This document shows, in pieces, positions 58,501-64,000 of a DNA stretch of 64,000 bases (position 1 is the first letter of the stretch; each line of letters begins with the position of its first letter). Origin of the DNA: Gigantopelta aegis (Eukaryota; Mollusca; Gastropoda; Neomphalida; Peltospiridae); the NCBI RefSeq assembly GCF_016097555.1, contig NC_054713.1:8664677-8728676 (forward strand), given 5' to 3'. The notes beneath the pieces were generated by a model. The model saw nothing but the letters and a program-made list of their open reading frames with translations. It did not search any database and had not been told where the DNA came from. A program made the position numbers and the translations under genes.

Positions 58501-59516
58501 TTTTAGTTCCAGCCCCTCTCACATCCCTGTGATTATTTTTAGAATAACAAATAATAGTGGTCCTGGAAATTACCATTTTTTATGGTCCTGAGGAAAGAAG
58601 GAAGAAAATGTTTTATTTAACAACACACTCAAAAGATTTTAATTACGGTTATATTGCGTCGGACATATGGTGAAGGACCACACAGATATTGAGAGAGGAA
58701 GGAAGGAAGGAAATGTTTTATTTAACGACGCACTCGACACATTTCATTTATGGTTATATGGTCAGACATATGGTTAAGGACCACACAAATATTGAGAGAG
58801 GAAGGAAGAAAATGTTTTATTTAATGACACACTCAAGACATTTTATTCATGGCTATATGGCGTCGGACATATGGTGAAGGACCACACAGATATTGAGAGA
58901 GGAAGCCCACTGTCGCCACTTCATGGACTACTCATATTGATTAGCGGCAAGGGATCTTTTATATGCACCATCCCACAGACAGAATAGTACATACCACAGC
59001 CTTTGTTAAACCAGTTGTGGATCGAGAAATAGCCCAATGGGCCCACCAACGGCAATCGATCCTAGAACCACGGTTGAATTTGTGGTTTTGTCCAACTACT
59101 TTTACACTACATTACAAAATGTTGGTTACACCAAGAAATGTAGAACAAATTGTCTTGCTTATCTATGCCAACATCATGTCTTCAGCGCTAGTTTGTGTTC
59201 TGAATATGATATATTATTATTAAATTTTATTATTTATTTATTTCAGTTGGCCATAAAGGATAAGTACGGTATTCCAGAGAGTAAGCTACGGATCTACGTA
59301 CACTACCAGCCTTCGTACTATCACTTCCACGTTCACTTCACGCACGTCAAGCTCGACCCCCCGGGATCGGGCGTGTTACACGCCCACCTACTGGACGACA
59401 TCATTGATAACATTGAACACGATGGCCAGTGTTACAAGAAAAAGACTATGTGTTTCACTGTGAGGGAGAATGATGACTTGAAAAAACATTACGCAGAAGC
59501 TGGCTACTTTAAATAA
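52121..59516 (+). CDS. DCPS: DCPS, m7GpppX diphosphatase (scavenger mRNA-decapping enzyme)
   Basis: Four coding exons: 52121-52457, 56217-56362, 57970-58194 and 59247-59516, joined in phases 1, 0 and 0, give 325 residues (the human protein has 337). DcpS hydrolyses the m7GpppN cap left after 3'-to-5' mRNA decay, releasing m7GMP. It is a nucleocytoplasmic HIT-family dimer. Seen here: a basic G-K-K-R-R stretch (17-21), where vertebrate DCPS has its nuclear localisation signal; the N-terminal swapped-dimer domain with NDIYSTF; the YPATEKH linker; W162 and the D192/K194 region, equivalent to cap-binding residues; and the HIT motif H-F-H-V-H at 262-266, whose middle histidine (264) is the nucleophile. 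All expected residues are present and all introns have GT-AG ends. The gene appears intact and functional. Confidence 0.97.
53572..54931. mobile_element. PIF/Harbinger-like non-autonomous element, 1.36 kb
   Basis: Terminal inverted repeats of about 30 bp: GGGGCCATCCATAATTTTC at the left and its inverse GAAAATTATGGATGGCCCC region at the right. Direct 'tta' lies on both sides (53569-53571, 54932-54934). Three-base TTA/TAA duplication and GG-starting ends are characteristic of PIF/Harbinger. No transposase frame is evident. Confidence 0.82.
55133..55658. mobile_element. hAT-like MITE with its left end triplicated
   Basis: Outer ends CAGGGCTTCTAGA and TCTAGAAGCCCTG, flanked by atttagat and atttagac (7 of 8). 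The left terminal 87 bp, including the terminal repeat, occur three times in tandem (starts 55133, 55220, 55307). A single-ended relative lies at 60648-60919. Confidence 0.9.
56217..56362 (+). CDS. DCPS: DCPS exon 2 (residues 113-161)
   Basis: From TTCTTCTAG to CAG before GTAAAC. Encodes [30 protein letters not shown] and ends SNFSIQ, closely matching the vertebrate segment before WVYNIL. Confidence 0.97.
56421..56783. mobile_element. TTAA-flanked MITE, family A
   Basis: TTAA at 56417-56420 and 56784-56787; same architecture as the other copies, with a deletion in the left arm. Located in DCPS intron 2, 58 bp after the donor. Confidence 0.88.
56788..56905. mobile_element. Short family-B MITE derivative
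   Basis: Inverted ends 'gcagaccatagt' and 'actatagtctgtg', plus 'gtttcagcc'-like and 'aacctgcaacacattt' text matching the reverse of family B. It abuts the family-A copy and shares its right TTAA. Confidence 0.65.
56945..57545 (+). repeat. Dispersed repeat Z
   Basis: 'gattctagcccccc', 'gaatcaaaaatattac' and 'ggtagtaaatctta' here recur inverted at 60.07-60.23 kb; 'aaactttgctttg' recurs too. It includes a SINE tail-3 motif (tttaacgacaccccag, 57089). Unclassified. Confidence 0.55.
57609..57938 (+). mobile_element. SINE, head A / tail 1, complete
   Basis: In DCPS intron 2, 31 bp before exon 3. TSD tgcatctgtt (57599-57608) and tgtatctgtt (57939-57948). The right TSD lies within the pyrimidine tract of the exon-3 acceptor. 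Confidence 0.93.
57970..58194 (+). CDS. DCPS: DCPS exon 3 (residues 162-236)
   Basis: 225 bp, phase 0 at both ends, donor GTGAGT. Encodes [19 protein letters not shown], then LLPDMKW and SLRDL...LPLLRNIL. W162, E179, D192 and K194 correspond to residues that contact the cap nucleoside in known DcpS structures. Confidence 0.97.
58195..59246 (+). other. DCPS intron 3 (1.05 kb)
   Basis: Starts GTGAGT and ends TTATTTCAG. Contains a reverse SINE with triplicated tail. Confidence 0.9.
58594..59075 (-). mobile_element. SINE, head A / tail 1 with triplicated tail
   Basis: The tail-1 segment (gaaaatgttttatttaac through cacacagatattgagagagg) occurs three times in tandem with a period of about 103 bp (58601, 58708, 58811). 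A single body and a partial head A (caatcgatcctagaacc) follow. Confidence 0.9.
59247..59516 (+). CDS. DCPS: DCPS exon 4 (residues 237-325, stop)
   Basis: Starts after TTATTTCAG. Encodes [20 protein letters not shown], with the HIT triad; then [17 protein letters not shown] and a C-terminus ending AEAGYFK. The stop TAA overlaps an AATAAA (59512-59517), a possible but unusually early polyadenylation signal. Confidence 0.97.
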   Translation: MAIKDKYGIPESKLRIYVHYQPSYYHFHVHFTHVKLDPPGSGVLHAHLLDDIIDNIEHDGQCYKKKTMCFTVRENDDLKKHYAEAGYFK

Positions 59517-59559
59517 ATAGGTTAAATAGATTGACTTGAGCTGTTGTTTCCGACTAACA

Positions 59560-59848
59560 TGAAGGAAGGGAATGTTTTATTTAACGATGCAATCAACACA
59601 TTTTATTTATGGTTATATGGCATCAGACATATGGTTACGGACCACACATATATTGAGAGAGGAAACCCGCTGTCGGGACGTCAATGGGCTACTCTTTTCA
59701 ATTAGCAGCAAGGGATCTTTTATATGCACCATCCGACAGACATGGTAGTACATACCATGGCCTTTGATATACCAGTCGTGGTGCACTGGCTGGAACGAGA
59801 AATAGCGAGCGAGCGAGCGCTTTACCACTGGGCGACGACCTGTCCCTT
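59560..59848 (-). mobile_element. SINE, head A / tail 1, internal deletion
   Basis: Complete except for the missing segment between 'gagaaatagc' and 'gagcgagcgcttt', about 45 bp of the head. Confidence 0.9.
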
Positions 59849-59974
59849 GCTGTTAATTAGACAGAGTGGCCCACTGCGTCTTACTTACATCTAGTCAGGG
59901 AGTTGTTAAACTCGCTATAGGTGGAAGCCATTACCGGGAGATAAACCCAGTAGCTACTAGTCTTAAATCTCATG
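59849..59974 (-). mobile_element. Degenerate head-C SINE remnant
   Basis: 'gttgttaaactcgctatagg' and 'aacccagtagctactag' retain head-C order; the 3' half is gone. Confidence 0.5.
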
Positions 59975-60221
59975 GGGCAGGACAGTACGTACTACAGTCT
60001 TTGTTACAGCAGATGTGGAGCACTGGCTAGAACGAGAAATGGTCTAATGCTGACACGGCGGAAACGTATACATTATGGGGGCTAACAGATCGAGGTCGCA
60101 AAGCAAAGTTTCTAGGTGGCTCGGGGGTATGTTCTCCCGTAAAACAGAAAACTTTAATCTCTGTCATAAGATTTACTACCAATAATATTTTTGATTCAGC
60201 ATTACAGACGGGAATATAGCT

Positions 60222-60254
<33 letters not shown>

Positions 60255-60345
60255 TCCCAACCTGCTCTACCTTGCCTGTAATGGGCCCACCGGAAGGGAT
60301 CGATCCTAGACCGACTGCGCATTGAGCAATCGCTTTACCGCCCAT
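59975..60345 (-). mobile_element. SINE head A split by repeat Z
   Basis: The body ends at 'gagaaatggtctaatg' and resumes at 'taatgggcccaccgg' into head A. The insert (60050-60278) carries repeat-Z text in reverse and a C homopolymer (60222-60253), and is flanked by 'taatg'. Confidence 0.8.
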
Positions 60346-60447
60346 CCAGAAGGAAATGCACTTCCTTAATTTCCCTTTCTTCTTCAAGAGATTTTTTCCA
60401 GTATTTTAAGGTTTCTTTTCAACTTTTACTATGTTAACTTGTCCAAC

Positions 60448-60610
60448 CGAGAGTGGGATGTTGCTCAGTGGTAAGCCTATTGCTTGATGCGCGGACGGTC
60501 TGAGATCAGTCGCCGTCAGTGGGCCCAATGGGCTATTTCTTGTTCCAGCCAATGCATCACGACTGGTATATCAATGATATGTGTTGCTAATGGAAAAAAA
60601 CCCGTAACAT
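60448..60610 (+). mobile_element. SINE, head A, truncated
   Basis: Head A 'gctcagtggtaagcc' and the body up to 'tatatcaatgatatgtg', then a short stretch of tail-2-proximal sequence; an internal deletion joins them. Confidence 0.75.
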
Positions 60611-60647
60611 AAAATTTTGCATCATGCAACATTTAAAATGTTAAAAG

Positions 60648-60919
60648 CAGGACTTCTAGATTATTATAGCCCCACTCCCATGGCTAGTGATATTCAATGT
60701 TGGGCTAGTAGATAACTACTATTGCCATGCCCGACGGCTAGTAAATGTTTTGGGTCAAATGTTGCAGTCACGTCTATTTTGTAAATATGAATATCCTGCC
60801 CACACCCCAACCCCCCCCAATGTTAGTGTTTTAAAGCGCTACCTCCCTCTTTAGGTAACATATTTGATTATTACTAGTATTTAGTAAAATTGTATTAACT
60901 TTTAAGTCTAGAAGCCCTG
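60648..60919. mobile_element. hAT-like MITE, simple relative of the 55.1-kb copy
   Basis: Ends CAGGACTTCTAGA and TCTAGAAGCCCTG. Interior blocks 'ggctagtgatattcaatg' and 'gcagtcacgtctattttg' match 55133-55658 but the left end is single-copy. No clear 8-bp TSD. Confidence 0.82.
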
Positions 60920-60998
60920 AAAAGATAATTTTTAAGATCGGTTGGTTCTACCTACCGTATGTGGTGATTGTAAAAATCCATAAACGATTGCCAATGAA

Positions 60999-61210
60999 CA
61001 GGGTCGTAGCTAGTATGTGTGGGGGGAGGGTGGGGCGGGGTTGGGACAGTCCTCCCCACAAAAAAGAGAAGTAAAAAATCCGGTAAAAATAATAGAAACG
61101 TAACTCCTTCTTAACCATTTGAAGAGTTTTAAGTATGCTCATTGTTTCAACAATTCATCAGGCCCCCACTCTCACCTAAACCTCACACACAAATCCTAGC
61201 TACAGCCCTG
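60999..61210. mobile_element. hAT-like MITE, 212 bp
   Basis: Inverted ends CAGGGTCGTAGCTAG and CTAGCTACAGCCCTG. The flanks share only 'tgaa', so the TSD is decayed. Confidence 0.8.
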
Positions 61211-61293
61211 GTGAATATGTTGTAATTGTTCTTATAGTTTAAATGATGTAATTTTTAAGATCGTTTGGGCGCTACCTATATGGTGACTGTTAA

Positions 61294-61664
61294 AGGGACA
61301 TACCCTAGTTTTTAAACACTAAGGCATATTTTTTACTATTAGAGCCGTTTTTGATAACTGAAATCATACTTTACTTGGATTGTATTGCTTATGTTATCCA
61401 TTTCCATACATTCGAAGTGTTTTTGGTCATCCTGGTGTTTTTAATATCACAAAATGCAATTCTCATATTTTTAAAAACGCACGTGCGTCTAAGAAGTAAC
61501 AGTTATGGAGTCGAGTGTTAGTCTATTTTTAGATGGTATTTCACCATTTCAAAGTCACAGACTCGTGTTTCACTCAATTGTAACTTTATCCAAATGTGTT
61601 ACAGGTTTGTAGATTAACTAAAGACAGTGTGCATTTTCACTGGCTGAAACTAGGGTCTGTCCCT
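61294..61664. mobile_element. TTAA-flanked MITE, family B, best copy
   Basis: Ends AGGGACATACCCTAGTTT and AAACTAGGGTCTGTCCCT, TTAA at 61290-61293 and 61665-61668. 371 bp, no coding capacity. Confidence 0.88.
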
Positions 61665-61912
61665 TTAAAATCCATAATCAATTGCCATTGAATAGTAAGT
61701 GTTCCTACAGTTTAAATGATGGAAGTGATATAAATATGTGGATGTTTGTGCTTGTATACATCTACGCATAAAATTCATTTAAAAAAGCTTCTGATACGGA
61801 GTAGGTATTAAAGATAAAATTAGCGATTTGTAAAATCTATCCTACCAATCCACAAAACTAATAGCTGCTTTGCTACCCATTTCAGATGTACAAAACAAAA
61901 TGCTTGAAGGGT

Positions 61913-61960
61913 TGTGCTCACTAATGCTCGAAACCGTAGTGGTATATGAGCATGTTAAAC
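61913..61960 (+). mobile_element. Family X 3'-end fragment
   Basis: 'aatgctcgaaaccgtagtgg' and 'tatatgagcatgtt' match the hairpin at the end of family X. Confidence 0.55.
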
Positions 61961-62774
61961 TATATCCGCTTCGCTCCGCTCTACTAACTAGCAAACAAAT
62001 AAAACAAGTATATACTAAATATGATCTAAAAGTGACAAATGCACTTTATCATATAAACAGTTAATTTGAACCACAAAAACCCCCCATGAAAAACCAACAC
62101 ATCTGAATTGTTAATTTTATATGATTTTAATACAATGGTGAAATTGAGTCATCTGTCCAGTGATGAGGTCTGCTGACATGATGTCATCAGGAGAAAAGGT
62201 TGTTTCTGCAAAGAATGAAATTATAGTTAAAGCTATAATAAGAAAAAGGACTTTTCATACAAATGTTATTCACGATGATTGTCGTTTAAGACACATGTTG
62301 GCCATAATCTAGAATGTATTCATGTATCAAACACCCAAACAACTAAAGCATCGATTTTATATTTTAAAACTGGATTTTCTCTTCTCTTGTTTTTTGTTTG
62401 TTTGTTTTGTTTTTTCACCTTTAAGTTCAGCGAATGGACCCCATTCTGCATTTTTAAAAATCGTTTTTAGCAAAAAAAATTTGCTTTAAAAATATTATAA
62501 TAGTCATAAAATGTACTAGTCCATTACAAAACCAAACCATTTAAAATTATGCCCAGAAATATATGAAAAAAAAGTGTTTTAGGGCCAGCTGTGTGTCAGG
62601 AGAAAAATAATTAATTATTAAACTTCAAAAATCGCAAAACAATGTGTGCTTTTTGTTACCAAAATACCATTTATTAGTATTACGTGAAATTATTTCGCCA
62701 AATAAAATAAAATTCGCCAATTGTTTCTACAATTGGCTAATTTGGCGAATATGAGAGATAGCCCTTGGTTTTGA
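61961..62774. other. AT-rich, no recognised feature
   Basis: Nothing beyond short homopolymers and TTTG repeats. Confidence 0.5.
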
Positions 62775-62928
62775 GGGTGGTGTGTGTGTGTCTGGCTGTG
62801 TGTCAATTTGTGTGTGTGTATCTGTCACATTGTGTGTGTGTCCGTTCATGTGTGTGTGTTTGTAAACGGTCGCCTTTTTGTCTATCTGGAAGAGGCCTAC
62901 AAACACACATACATTGTACGCATACATG

Positions 62929-62997
<69 letters not shown>

Positions 62998-63004
62998 AAG
63001 AGAC

Positions 63005-63063
<59 letters not shown>

Positions 63064-63100
63064 CAGACACACGCAATCACACACACACACACACACACAT
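62775..63100. repeat. Compound TG/CA/GA microsatellite
   Basis: TG-rich part, then CA, GA (with several one-base interruptions), then CA again. TG followed by CA gives inverted complementarity. Confidence 0.95.
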
Positions 63101-63180
63101 TCCAGATATCGCTCCCACAGGCCTGGAAATAAAAATAAAAATACAACATTGTTTACTCAGTATATACGTGTGTTACTTAC

Positions 63181-63294
63181 ACTTGTCGCAGTGTCCACAT
63201 TTCATAGGACAAACTCTATTAAATGAAGGGTATCTGTCGCAGTTGACACTGGAATATATGCTGCAGATTTCCGGTTGTCTGTAGTCGCATCCAA
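63181..63294 (-). CDS. ShKT-domain exon of an extracellular protein
   Basis: On the - strand, the acceptor 'tttgttgtttcag' precedes TTGGATGCGAC and the donor GTAAGT follows GACAAGT. The exon is 114 bp with phase 1 at both ends. The peptide begins GCDYRQPEICSIYSS and ends CPMKCGHCDKC. The spacing C-x7-C-x7-C-x9-C-x3-C-x2-C is the six-cysteine ShKT (ShK toxin-like) pattern, with one extra cysteine two residues on. ShKT modules occur in secreted metalloproteases, peroxidases, cysteine-rich secreted proteins and many tandem-ShKT proteins of invertebrates; here the parent gene cannot be told. Neighbouring exons lie outside the window or within unassigned sequence. If the donor were not used, translation would stop two codons later, so a last-exon reading is also possible. 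Confidence 0.85.
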
Positions 63295-63611
63295 CTGAAA
63301 CAACAAACAGAACAGTGTAAATATACTGTTTCACAACAAGTAACAACAGACAAAACATTGTACATATACTGTTCACAACAAGTAGGGCATATCTAGCGTA
63401 TTAGACAAGAATACCACATATTCTCGGTCCTCGTATGAGGTGAGCATAGGCGTACGGGCTCCTATTTTTGTAAGGGGGAGGGGGAAGGCTGATTTTTGCC
63501 CCAATTAAACAAAAGTGCCCGAATCTAGGCCAAATTTCACAAAACATCGTAAGCCTAGTTTTGCACGTAAATGTAAATCTACGACTAAACCACAATTCGT
63601 ATTACTATTGT
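63295..63611. other. Intronic sequence upstream of the ShKT exon
   Basis: Includes 'gcataggcgtacgggctcc' (63446), resembling the ends of other small DNA elements, followed by G-rich sequence. No second cysteine-rich exon seen. Confidence 0.45.
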
Positions 63612-63817
63612 AGTACATCACGTACGAAAAAAACATATTTTAGTAAACAAAATAAAATTTAACCTAATACAAATATTAGAACGATCAGAAACACGTTTAA
63701 TATACAGCCACTAATATTTTATGCAGAAAATATATTTGATATGTAATTACAATCGTTAAAAAAATCTCTGTTAGTCGATAGCATCTTATAAATTGCAGCA
63801 AACTCAGGAATGTCCCT
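63612..63817. mobile_element. TTAA MITE family A, half element
   Basis: Only the right arm is present, from the central 'cacgtacgaaaaaa' to CTCAGGAATGTCCCT, then TTAA (63818-63821). Confidence 0.82.
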
Positions 63818-63889
63818 TTAAAGTTGTAATGAGATGAGAAAAAAACCCCAAACAAACAAAAAATAAATCAGAAAATGGCTCCAATAAGG

Positions 63890-63945
63890 TGGTTCGATCC
63901 TATGACACCTGCACCTCGGTTGAGAGCTCTACTGACTGATCTAAT
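63890..63945 (-). mobile_element. tRNA-like head D fragment
   Basis: Reverse 'gtggttcgatcctatgac' (B box) and 'tgagagctctactgactgatc' (A box). Same head type as the LINE-split SINE at 19.3 kb. It could be an independent SINE start, but no body follows on the - strand side. Confidence 0.55.
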
Positions 63946-64000
63946 TCCCGATCATGAAAGTATTATAGAGAGGTAGGGATTTAAAAACCAAAAAACAACA

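Larger units (their letters stand above)
60927..61720. repeat. Tandem duplicated host unit with two different MITEs
   Basis: 'tttttaagatcg ... ctacct', 'aatccataa.c.attgcca' and 'gtttaaatgatg' occur in order twice. Unit 1 holds a hAT-like MITE at 60999-61210; unit 2 holds a family-B MITE at 61294-61664. Each unit is the empty-site control for the other. Confidence 0.75.

Noticed and set aside
59512-59517. AATAAA overlapping the DCPS stop as the polyadenylation signal
   Set aside because: Placement would leave almost no 3' UTR; the hexamer is common in this AT-rich sequence, so it is noted but not called as a terminator.

Overview
This is an AT-rich, repeat-laden stretch of a metazoan nuclear genome. 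The organism is most likely a mollusc, possibly a gastropod. That call rests on intron-rich gene structure, dense tRNA-derived SINEs of a type I associate with molluscan genomes, many small inverted-repeat DNA elements, and very long CT, TG, GAAT and GGGCA microsatellites. The species-group call is inference; no unambiguous clade marker is present.

Genes. One protein-coding gene can be read completely: DCPS, the scavenger mRNA-decapping enzyme, on the + strand in four exons between 52121 and 59516. The predicted protein has 325 residues, with the HIT triad H-F-H-V-H intact. At the right edge, on the - strand, one cysteine-rich ShKT exon (63181-63294) has perfect splice signals and symmetric 1-1 phase. 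It belongs to an extracellular gene that runs off the window. Two weaker coding signals lie on the + strand: a 162-bp phase 1-1 exon of unrecognised type (33674-33835), with a decayed paralogue near 29.0 kb, and an open segment near 46.8 kb that ends in a consensus splice donor.

Layout. 1-6 kb: SINEs, a fold-back and one TTAA-flanked MITE. 6-18.3 kb: microsatellites, a LINE 3' end (10.9-11.9 kb), pogo-like terminal repeats at 14.5 and 17.1 kb, then 1.1 kb of GGGCA repeats. 19-20.5 kb: a LINE inserted in a tRNA-headed SINE. 20.9-22.7 kb: a 121-bp satellite with a five-unit higher-order repeat. 23.8-25.2 kb: a hAT-like element. 25-48 kb: dozens of SINEs, many nested, plus MITEs and an unclassified retroelement-like family. 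48.5-51.6 kb: a noisy duplicated block around GA/CT repeats that may be an assembly artefact. 52-59.5 kb: DCPS, whose introns are packed with DNA transposons and SINEs. 59.5-64 kb: more repeats, then the ShKT exon.

SINE nomenclature used below. Head A is tRNA-like with A-box text around 'agcccagtggtaaagcgc'. Head B begins 'ggcctcggtggcgtcgtgg' and has a near-complete cloverleaf. Head C begins 'ggcctcggtggtgtcgtgg' and has its own 3' part ending 'cgaaaataagttgaaatg'. Head D contains 'actcagctggtagagagc'. Heads A, B and D share one central body ('gatcccttgctgctaat'). The body joins either tail 1 ('gtcgttaaataaaacattt') or tail 2 ('gtcgttaaacaaaacaaac'). Many copies have clear target-site duplications (TSDs).
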